32,846 nucleotides of DNA from Nemertoderma westbladi. Taxonomy: Eukaryota; Xenacoelomorpha; Nemertodermatida; Nemertodermatidae. The first letter of the stretch is position 1. Each line of letters begins with the position of its first letter. The DNA is taken from contig JAUCBJ010002223.1 in NCBI GenBank assembly GCA_032718475.1, positions 1-32,846 on the forward strand. The letters run 5' to 3'. Below are positions 9,840 to 17,193 of the stretch, in pieces. The translations under genes were made by a program, and so were the position numbers. The notes beneath the pieces are model-generated. The model made no database searches. It saw only the letters and a list, made by a program, of their open reading frames with translations, and was not told where the DNA came from.

Positions 9840-10030
9840 CTAATAGCTATGACAGGTGCCCCCCCCCCCCCCCCCCCCCCCCTTCCTACTACCCTCTTCC
9901 CTATTCCACCCCTCATTACTAACAGGGGTGCCAAAGCTCCGTCTACCCGGGGGTCTTCTCGAATAACCACCGTTCGATCCATTCAAAGAGTTCGTCGAAT
10001 CGGGTAGCATTGAACTAGAACTCGCAAGAT
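9840..10030 (-). CDS. Candidate exon (possibly terminal) of an unrecognised minus-strand gene
   Basis: On the minus strand TTTATATATTTATTTGCAG, a good 3' splice site, ends at 10031. A frame of about 63 codons then runs to TAG at 9840-9842. The peptide is rich in Ser, Gly and Arg: LASSSSMLPDSTNSLNG, then SNGGYSRRPPGRRSFGTPVS, then EGWNREEGSRK and a glycine run encoded by the 24-G tract. GC content rises within this stretch compared with the AT-rich flanks. The first two bases complete a split codon (phase 1), which is compatible with the phase-1 donor of the candidate exon at 15151-15300. No domain is recognised; the peptide would be disordered. A second minus frame is also open for part of the way, so coding is not proven. 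Confidence 0.33.
9859..9882. repeat. C24 homopolymer
   Basis: Twenty-four consecutive C on the plus strand. It lies at the 3' end of the candidate minus-strand exon, where it would encode glycine; its length is likely to be polymorphic and error-prone in assembly. Confidence 0.95.
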
Positions 10031-10396
10031 CTGCAAATAAATATATAAAAATGATACATTAAGGTTGAAGCTGTGTAATATAGGGGAGGTGACATTGAGA
10101 GATAGGTGGTGGATTTGCAGGACATTACATGGAGAGAATAAGGATCAATTTTGGTTAAGACTTGACAACCAATCCCTAACCAAAATTTTAAACTAAATAC
10201 CCCATAACACAGCAATGCCAATAATGATATACACCACAAACTGTAAATAAGTAGTACGAGTTACGGATATGAACTGAACTGAACAGCTGTACAGCGGCAC
10301 AGCTGAACAGCTGTGTTGCACAGTTGTAGTCCAGTGTTAGTCATCGCTGCCTGTCTCTTAGATATTCCATCTCCACTGAATAGGTTACTAAAACTG
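10031..10396. other. Spacer between candidate exon and DNA transposon
   Basis: No gene is supported. Around 10277-10325 several CAGCTG and CAGCTGT motifs cluster in a short GC-richer patch with GAACTGAACTGAACAG repeats. Confidence 0.5.
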
Positions 10397-10404
10397 CACA
10401 GAGT
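10397..10404. repeat. Target-site duplication, left copy (CACAGAGT)
   Basis: CACAGAGT directly abuts the left end of the element at 10405. An identical 8-mer directly abuts the right end (11474-11481). Confidence 0.88.
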
Positions 10405-10431
10405 GGGTAAATCTTTTCGACCTACGCGTAG
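10405..10431 (+). repeat. Left terminal inverted repeat
   Basis: 27 bases, beginning GGGTAAATCTTTTCGAC and ending in the palindrome CTACGCGTAG. It is identical to the reverse complement of 11447-11473. Confidence 0.93.
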
Positions 10432-11446
10432 GCCTAAGCGTAGCTACGCGTAGTTCGCAATATTGGGTCATACATCACCAGTTTCAGTGTTTTAACATTA
10501 ACTACGCGTAGGTGCTACGTATAACTACGCGTAGGTGCAACCCATAACTATGCCTATACGACGATTATCATTAGTAGGCCTACGTATTCCAAGTGGTTCA
10601 GTACTTAAATAAGACAATGCGGTATGTTCAATATACAACCCACAACAATCAAATGCTTTCAACAGTAATGTATCCTATACCTGTATACTCTATGTAGCGG
10701 CATACGCTAAGACTACATATTCTTCACTTCATGCGTTGCGCGCGCTAAAATGTGTTAATAATGTTTAGAGTTCAAAAATAGTTTACAAAAGGAAGACCGA
10801 TGGTTCTTATCGATTCTCCATTGGTTTTTATTGCCTTTGTTCACGAGAGGGCAAGGGTATATTTAATATGCTAACCCCTTGACAAAGGAAGGGGGATACT
10901 AAATTGTCTACCATGATTGGTTGCACTTGTTATTTGACCAAACAATTGAATTATATGCAGTATTATCATGTTTTCGCTTAACCACTTCAGCGGTAGACTG
11001 GTAGCTTACACTACTGTAGAATGTTTAAATTATCCAATGCAAACAAAGATACTTGAATCATGAGACGTGAATTTTAAGTCTACTTTTTATTCATCCTGTA
11101 TTTGTATGTGAAAGAGCCGAATATAATTTATTACCAGTGCTGTATGTCTGTATGTATAGAGATATGAGTTTCCGATTCTGTTATTCCATTTGTCTGATAA
11201 TCAGATACCTGACATACCTATACTTGCCTAACAACTCAACCCTACCGGACCTGAAATGAAAAATCATTGTTATCGGGACTGCTACGCGTGGCACCTACGC
11301 GTAGCAACGCGTAGCACCTACGCGTAGTTTCAAAATACCTACGCGTAGTTTTAAAACACCTACGCGTAGTTGTTAAAAAGGCAGTAAGTCTGGCCCTACC
11401 GCTGTATCGGTAAATGACAGGAATGGAAGTTACAAACTACGCATAG

Positions 11447-11473
11447 CTACGCGTAGGTCGAAAAGATTTACCC
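11447..11473 (-). repeat. Right terminal inverted repeat
   Basis: Perfect inverted copy of the left end, without mismatch over 27 bases. CACAGAGT follows immediately at 11474-11481. Confidence 0.93.
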
Positions 11474-11481
11474 CACAGAGT
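11474..11481. repeat. Target-site duplication, right copy (CACAGAGT)
   Basis: Identical to the 8-mer at 10397-10404; the empty site before insertion would have held a single copy. Confidence 0.88.
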
Positions 11482-11613
11482 ACCAGTACGGCAGTATTAC
11501 CAGAGTACGGCACCGGTACATACAACAGTACACTGACTTAAACTGACCTATCAACATCATAATTAATTATAGAACTTAACGAAATATTCTGATATTCTAG
11601 TGTTAAGATTGTA

Positions 11614-12594
11614 ATGAGTAAACTTCTGAATGCTATCATCTCTCGTTACAGTTCCCAAATATTTATCGGATCAATAGGTTTAGGCTTAGCAAGCTACCAA
11701 GCCTCGCCCAATGTGTTCCCTGGACTGGGTCAACTAGGCCTATTAAACGCGACGGTAAACTACCTCGGGGATGAACTATCTCCCGGCATTGTTTCAGTAG
11801 TCCGGGAGGCTGCAGCGGATGCTGGGTTCCAGTCCGACAGTGTCCGACCATTCCATGGTACCGACGCATTCTGCCGATGCGTCGGATGGCCATGGTTCCA
11901 CGGTACCACCCGTCTGGGCCTGTCCCCTGTGATCGCATTATCGCACACACGCGAGTTAACAAAATCCAAAGTAAAGATTTATAATCAATCGGTCGATTGG
12001 TTTTCGGATGCGGGAGAGACTCTAGCTGAGGCGTTGATTATGCCGGAGCGATGCAAAAAGTACGAGATCGCTCACACTCTGAACTGTCAACAACTCGGTA
12101 TGGGGGTATTTAATATATTTTGGGCGCCAACTTCCTTTTTTTTAACTCATAGTGTAGTAAAACGCCTCCCATCTGAGATGCCACCAACTCTACGTAGATT
12201 CACCCGCATTGTTATCCCCCCGGCTGTCTCTCAATATTTAAGTGTAAAGTTCCGAGTCACCAATGCAATACCAATTGGTGTGGTTTATCGACTTGTGTTG
12301 CTCGTGGGGTTCGCTTATGTGGTTTATAAGGGGGGAACCGACTTGGTAGACAGGCAGATTATACTAGCCGCGGACAGAAAGACCGCCGCTATAAATACCG
12401 ACTACAAACAAGCCGGTATCGAGATGTTGCAGAGAAGGATGCTGGCCCAGAGGTGTCTGAAGATTTTATACCCAAAAGAAACGAAATGGACGGTATCTGA
12501 TACAGGAGATGTCGTGTTCATGAGAAGTTTATTACAGATGCGACTGAGCGAGAGATTGAAACATTTAGAAGTAGTAAATAGTGAAGACCGGTAA
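11614..12594 (+). CDS. TMEM177: TMEM177-like mitochondrial inner-membrane protein
   Basis: TMEM177 is known in human cells as a partner of COX20 that affects the level of newly made COX2 during assembly of cytochrome c oxidase. This protein has 326 residues (human about 311). The N-terminus is free of acidic residues up to Asp53 and has a hydrophobic segment at about 14-29. A conserved block follows (YNQSVDWFSDAGETLAEAL, 123-141; then ERCKKYEIAHTLN). Two further hydrophobic segments lie at about 162-180 and 219-238. After them GGTDLVDRQIILAADRKTAA and YKQAGIEMLQRRM (264-276) match the family's C-terminal part, as does the end SDTGDVVFMRSL. The ATG has G at -3. The coding region is one exon, as in vertebrates. 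AATAAA lies just after the stop. It is upstream of ERCC1 on the same strand, 524 bp apart. Overall identity to vertebrate proteins is low, so the call rests on block order and topology. Confidence 0.78.
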   Translation: MSKLLNAIISRYSSQIFIGSIGLGLASYQASPNVFPGLGQLGLLNATVNYLGDELSPGIVSVVREAAADAGFQSDSVRPFHGTDAFCRCVGWPWFHGTTRLGLSPVIALSHTRELTKSKVKIYNQSVDWFSDAGETLAEALIMPERCKKYEIAHTLNCQQLGMGVFNIFWAPTSFFLTHSVVKRLPSEMPPTLRRFTRIVIPPAVSQYLSVKFRVTNAIPIGVVYRLVLLVGFAYVVYKGGTDLVDRQIILAADRKTAAINTDYKQAGIEMLQRRMLAQRCLKILYPKETKWTVSDTGDVVFMRSLLQMRLSERLKHLEVVNSEDR

Positions 12595-13118
12595 CATAAA
12601 AGTGTTGTTAAATAAATAGATTAATTAATTATTATGCAAGTTGTAAGTTGGATTTGCAATAGCTTTGTATGTTCTTGTTCTATTGTAAGCTATTGATTCA
12701 TTACAAACTCTACCGAAATTATTTCTACCATTTTCGGTGTGATGCAATCAACTTAATCACTATAATTTAAGAAGTATAATTTCGGAAATATTCGAAAAAT
12801 TAGTTTGTTGCTAGGTAGCAGAACGAATATAAATTTTACATGTGTAGCCCTGCAATCAGCTTTCCTGCAATCAATGTTCAAAGGAAATTGGAAAGCATAA
12901 AAAAAACTGGCGGGTGGCGAGAGAAAACTTTCTCAAGAGTTACATTGACGGGAGTGGCGGACCTAATTAACAATTCAGTTTATTCTTATGCACAATTGCA
13001 TATATTTGTTACATAGTCTAAGCTAGGTATTTATGTATTTAAACACCTTCTAAGTTGTTGTAAACGATTGGTATTACTTTATAAGACTCATTTTAGTGAT
13101 ATGATAATGTAAATACTA
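12595..13118. other. Spacer between TMEM177-like and ERCC1
   Basis: It holds the TMEM177 3' end, including AATAAA at 12611-12616, and the 5' region of ERCC1. A small inverted repeat GAGAAAACTTTCTC lies near 12920. No further gene is seen. Confidence 0.55.
12611..12616 (+). other. Candidate poly(A) signal of TMEM177-like
   Basis: AATAAA, 17 bases after the stop codon, which would make a very short 3' UTR. Confidence 0.4.
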
Positions 13119-14246
13119 ATGTCAATGGCAGCTAAGAAGTTTAAACTGGCTCTGCCTTCGTTGGATGATATAGACAAATTTCGGGATGAAATCCCACAGG
13201 TAACGCCGACCTTCACGAAAACATACAAAGCGAACATAGTGAGTCATGGTGATGGTGACAACTCATCGAGTTCACGTGACCAGCGACAGGTGATTTCATC
13301 TAGTGACGCAAGTGACATTGTGAAAAATAATAACGCCGACAAGGTCTCAGAACAATGTAAAAAGGATTCAGTCAGAAAAATAACTAAATATGACAATGAC
13401 AACGTTCCCAAAAAAACATCATCAAATCAACTTCAATCTACAGCGTTCCCTCCAAGCAATGTCAAAATAATAAACTCTAAAGTTTCTTCCGAATTCGATA
13501 AATTTAAACCACCACCACCACCACCAGAAACTGAAAGTAATTCAAAACCAGTAGTTGAAAGAAAAGATAAAACGACTAACGAACTCAAAGGAGGTGGAAA
13601 TGCGGTGATAGTAAACTCGAGACAGAGAGGCAACCCGATATTAAAGCACATACGTAACGTCCCGTGGGAGTTCGGAAACATTGTTCCAGACTACGTGATG
13701 GGACCGAGTAGTTGTGCCTTGTTCCTCAGTCTCAGGTACCACAACCTGAATCCGGCATACATCCACAGTCGGCTGGACCAGCTCGCCAAGTCCTACAACC
13801 TCAGAGTCCTTCTCGTCCTCATCGATATCGCCGACCCCCACCACGCCCTCAAGGAGTTATCCAAACTCTCCATCGTAAAGGACCTCACCATGATACTGGC
13901 CTGGTCCAACGAAGAGGCTGGTCGATACATAGAGACATATAAGACATACCAGTACAAACCGCCAGAGGCGCTGAAAGGTAAACAGGAGACAGACTTCTAC
14001 TCGCAGGCTCAGGATTGCCTCACCTCAGTCCGTTCGGTGAACAAGACAGACGTCTCGGTTCTTTTCTCGCGGTACCGGACCATGGATCGGATTGCCTCGG
14101 CCGCTACCGTCGACCTAGAGACCCTCCCAGGGTTCGGGCCACAGAAAGCGAGACGCCTCTATCACGCCTTCCACGAACCCTTCATAAAACAAACCCGAAA
14201 GAAATCCACACCAAATCCAAAGCAACTCAAAATAGTTGATAGTTAA
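13119..14246 (+). CDS. ERCC1: DNA excision repair protein ERCC1
   Basis: ERCC1 is the non-catalytic partner of the XPF nuclease; together they cut 5' of lesions in nucleotide excision repair and act in crosslink repair. The 375-residue protein (human 297) has a long disordered N-terminus with acidic and Ser/Asn-rich parts and a PPPPPP run (131-136). The central nuclease-like domain is highly conserved (161-278): VNSRQRGNPILKHIRNVPWE, FGNIVPDYVMGPSSCALFLS, RYHNLNPAYIHSRL, LILAWS-type strand and EEAGRYIETYK. It includes the GNP and aromatic positions that contact XPA in human. The domain lacks the XPF-type catalytic acid motif, as normal for ERCC1. The tandem helix-hairpin-helix domain spans about 299-357, with LPGFGPQKARRL and HEPFIK. 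ATG 13119 is used; ATG 13125, in frame, is an alternative. There is no intron, whereas human ERCC1 has many. AATAAA lies at 14260. Confidence 0.97.
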   Translation: MSMAAKKFKLALPSLDDIDKFRDEIPQVTPTFTKTYKANIVSHGDGDNSSSSRDQRQVISSSDASDIVKNNNADKVSEQCKKDSVRKITKYDNDNVPKKTSSNQLQSTAFPPSNVKIINSKVSSEFDKFKPPPPPPETESNSKPVVERKDKTTNELKGGGNAVIVNSRQRGNPILKHIRNVPWEFGNIVPDYVMGPSSCALFLSLRYHNLNPAYIHSRLDQLAKSYNLRVLLVLIDIADPHHALKELSKLSIVKDLTMILAWSNEEAGRYIETYKTYQYKPPEALKGKQETDFYSQAQDCLTSVRSVNKTDVSVLFSRYRTMDRIASAATVDLETLPGFGPQKARRLYHAFHEPFIKQTRKKSTPNPKQLKIVDS

Positions 14247-15150
14247 TTAAATGTCTCTTAATAAAATAACTCTATGCCTACATTGTGCGATGCGAGCAGC
14301 CAGTTATTATAATAGCCTAAAATTTAACTGAATTTCATCTTTGTTAATTATTGTTTGAGTTGTTGTTCAAATTTATCTTTCTTTTACAATAAAAATTAAA
14401 TTTACAATAACACCAAATACAACACTAAATGTACAGACCAATACAATGCTGTAATGTCCTCTAAAGTTGTAAAGTGATAAATAACAACTCGCTGTTAATA
14501 CTAACGGCGTTGAGTAATGTTACAATTTTATAATAAAATGTATTACTATAAATTAGATAATTTGTCACGTTCAGTTATTAATCCGGGTTTTTGTTTGACT
14601 CAAATTGAATATAATTCAAACTGTCGGGATCACAACATAAGTTCATATGAAGACCTCCCTGACCAAAGATATGGCTATAACATTGAGAAAATAATTAAAA
14701 TTAATTTTTTCCCAAGTCGTATTTTCTCAATATTTTTGTTATCTTATATTTATTTTTCATCAATGTTTTCACCTTGAAGTCTCGAGTTTGGTTTGTCTTA
14801 CACATTATAGCAGGTATATATCTCAACCTACTCCAAAATGTGAAAATATTGAAAGAACATCGACCTAGAAAATATTTGCAAGTAATTTGAGCAAAATCCA
14901 TTCACACACTCAAAAGTTATTGAACCTTTAGTGTCTGCGCGGCGTACACCAAAACGGAACTCAATAACCAATATTGGTTTATGTACTAGTTAAGCGGCTC
15001 GGATATGGGATATACCCCCTGCCGAAAGAGGTCCAGTTTAGTTAGTGTTACACCTTTGGTATCCTGGGTGAGAGTTTTGGATGGAATGGAGAATCTGGAA
15101 TACAATTATTATATGGGGTTAAATACCGCTGAGAATAGCCGAAAACTCAC
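14247..15150. other. AT-rich spacer downstream of ERCC1
   Basis: No gene is supported; short open frames at 14517-14777 (plus) and 14701-14901 (minus) have AT-driven composition and no domain. A perfect 14-bp palindrome AACCAATATTGGTT lies at 14966-14979. Confidence 0.55.
14260..14265 (+). other. Candidate poly(A) signal of ERCC1
   Basis: AATAAA, 13 bases after the ERCC1 stop codon. Confidence 0.45.
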
Positions 15151-15300
15151 CACTGAGAAAGTCCATATTCCGAGAGGGGGGCGGTGATGAGTCTGTAGAA
15201 TCAATACGCCAAGATTGGTGGGAGTAGGAGCTGACGGTTGATTCATCGGAATCGGAATCGTCAGGCATAAAGGAAACATCATCATCAGAATCACTTTCAT
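15151..15300 (-). CDS. Candidate internal exon encoding an acidic Ser/Asp-rich segment
   Basis: On the minus strand TTGTTGCAG ends at 15301 and GTGAGTTTTC begins at 15150, bounding 150 bases that are open in one frame. The peptide is DESDSDDDVSFMPDDSDSDE, then STVSSYSHQSWRIDSTDSS, then PPPSRNMDFLSG. Both borders are in phase 1 and the length is a multiple of three, so the exon would be symmetric. The frame also stays open upstream to an ATG at 15331, so the stretch could instead be the start of a gene. Acidic N-termini like this occur in nuclear proteins and in some transposases; the product is not recognised. The donor matches the GTGAGT consensus; the acceptor's pyrimidine tract is weak. 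Confidence 0.35.
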
Positions 15301-16180
15301 CTGCAACAACATTATAACGATTTTTCAACATTTATACCAAAATATAAGAGTTCAAACTATTAAGGGTGTGGGGTACCCCAACAAATTAAAAAAAAATTAT
15401 CTAGAAAACTTTTTGTTCGACTATTTAAGATCAAAATTTTTCGTCTATTATACAAGTTTTTTTTATAGGCATAGGATAAGTCTTAGGTGCCCAAATGTCT
15501 GTCGGTCGGTCTGTCTGAAGAGTCTGTCAAAACTGACAGACAGACAGACACGAGAGACAGACAGTCTAGATTTGGTCAAACTCAAAAACTGACATCAGAA
15601 ATGAAATCACCGGGGCGACGAGGAAAACCCCTATATCGGAATTTTTAAGCAGGTGACTTATTTATTTTTTACAACCAGTTTGAATAATTCCTCGATTTAT
15701 AAAAAAAAATGCGTTGAAAACTTTGAATGTCTTTTTATCGAAAAGTATTTTTTTTTGTATTTTTTTTTCGACACAACGGTACACTTTTCTGAGGAACTAC
15801 TGGATGAAATCTCATGTGAAATTTTCATTAAATGTTCATATCAACGATTGGCCTATGCATGACTTTGTTGGTTGGGTGCTTTCTTAAGAAGTTATTAAGA
15901 AAACAGTTGTTGAAATTTCGAGTTTTTAGTCTAAAACCGGGTATTGTTTACAAAAATATTTAAAAAAAATTTAATTTTTTTAGTCTTGCTCATGTCCGAA
16001 TAAATTAATTGGAGTTTATGGTTGCTACAGGTACCTGCAAAATTTCAGGAAATTTTATTTACGAGTTCTCTCAGAAAGGTACATTTTGTTTAATATTAAA
16101 ACATTAAAGAAAACCCTGGGTTAGTACCCTTCAACCTTAATGAGAGCCTGCTAACTAAAGTGTCAGTGGTAAAAGTAGGG
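15301..16180. other. AT-rich spacer with hairpins and imperfect inverted repeats
   Basis: No gene is supported. TGGGGTACCCCA (15369-15380) is a perfect 12-bp palindrome. GTCTGTCA (15522-15529) pairs with TGACAGAC (15534-15541) over a 4-base loop inside a GTCTGTC/GACAGAC-rich patch. GGTACACTTTTCTGAGGAACT (from about 15778, 21 bases with its last T) has a diverged inverted counterpart at about 16062-16083, and a nearby TGAAATTTT motif is repeated likewise, which suggests an old foldback-type mobile element. Confidence 0.5.
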
Positions 16181-16518
16181 TACTCAATGCTGTGACAAGA
16201 TTACTCAGTGCTGTGACAAGATTATTCAGTGCTGTCACTAGATTACTCAGTGCTGTCACTAGAATACTCAGCTGTCACTAGATTACTCAGTGCCGTCACT
16301 AGATTACTCAGTGCTGTGACTAGATTACTCAGTGCTGTCACTAGATTACTAAGTGCTGTCACTAGATTACTCAGTGCAGTCACTAGATTACTCAGCTGTC
16401 AGTAGTTTACTCAGTGCTGTGACTAGATTACTCAGTGCTGTCACTAGATTACTCAGTGCTGTCACTAGATTACTCAGTGCTGTCATTAGATTACTCAGTG
16501 CCGTCACTAGATTACTAA

Positions 16519-17059
16519 GTGCTGTCACTAGATTACTCAGCTGTGTCTAGATTACTCAGTGCTGTCACTGGATTACTCAGTGCTGTCACTAGATTACTCA
16601 GTGCTGTCACTAGATTACTCAGTGCTGTCACTAGATTACTCAGTGCTGTCACTAGATTACTCAGTGCTGTCACTAGATTACTCAGTGCTAGATTACTCAG
16701 TGCTGTCACTAGATTACTCAGTGCTGTCACTAGATTACTCAGTGCTGTCACTAGATTACTCAGTGCTGTCATTAGATTACTCAGTGCCGTCACTAGATTA
16801 CTAAGTGCTGTCACTAGATTACTCAGCTGTGTCTAGATTACTCAGTGCTGTCACTGGATTACTCAGTGCTGTCACTAGATTACTCAGTGCTGTCACTAGA
16901 TTACTCAGTGCTGTCACTAGATTACTCAGTGCTGTCACTAGATTACTCAGTGCTGTCACTAGATTACTCAGTGCTAGATTACTCAGTGCTGTCACTAGAT
17001 TACTCAGTGCTGTCACTAGATTACTAAGTGCTGTCACTAGATTACTCAGCTGTGTCTAG
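16519..17059. repeat. 286-bp tandem duplication near the satellite's left edge
   Basis: The segment starting at 16519 recurs from 16805, an offset of 286 bp. Shared markers are CAGCTGTGTCTAG, CACTGGATTAC and a short unit CAGTGCTAGATTAC. The second copy is cut short near 17010, lacking some units. Confidence 0.8.
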
Positions 17060-17063
17060 ATTA

Positions 17064-17190
17064 CTCCGTGCTGTGACTAGATTACTCAGCTGTGACTAGA
17101 TTACTCAGCTGAGACTAGATTACTCAGCTGAGACTAGATTACTCAGCTGAGACTAGATACTCAGCTGTGTCTAGATTACTCCGTGCTGTG
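17064..17190. repeat. Block of short 19-bp satellite units with GAGACTAG
   Basis: Several consecutive CAGCTG-type short units, three of them reading CAGCTGAGACTAG, lie between the diverged left edge and the homogenised core. CAGCTGAGACTAG is found only here. Confidence 0.75.
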
Positions 17191-17193
17191 ACA

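Larger units (their letters stand above)
10405..11473. mobile_element. Non-autonomous DNA transposon with 27-bp TIRs and palindromic subterminal repeats
   Basis: The first 27 bases (10405-10431, beginning GGGTAAATC) are the exact reverse complement of the last 27 (11447-11473, ending GATTTACCC). Both ends are flanked by CACAGAGT, so the element is 1,069 bp with an 8-bp target-site duplication. Inside it no substantial open frame exists, so it is non-autonomous. The palindrome CTACGCGTAG occurs at 10422, 10444, 10502 and 10525 on the left and at 11295, 11318, 11339, 11360 and 11447 on the right, with near copies at 11282 and 11305. The 700-bp middle lacks it. Such end-clustered motifs usually bind the transposase. 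An 8-bp duplication fits hAT, P or Merlin elements; the GG start would suit Merlin, but the superfamily is not decided. Perfect TIRs and duplication mean a recent insertion. Confidence 0.9.

Noticed and set aside
10015-10239. Minus-strand 74-codon hydrophobic open frame
   Set aside because: It crosses a good splice acceptor at 10031 in another frame, and its composition follows AT richness. The Ser/Gly-rich frame at 9840-10030 is more coding-like.
14517-15862. Several 60-90 codon open frames downstream of ERCC1
   Set aside because: They are rich in Phe, Tyr, Lys and Asn from AT-rich DNA, with no domain and no good start. Only 15151-15300 has paired splice signals.
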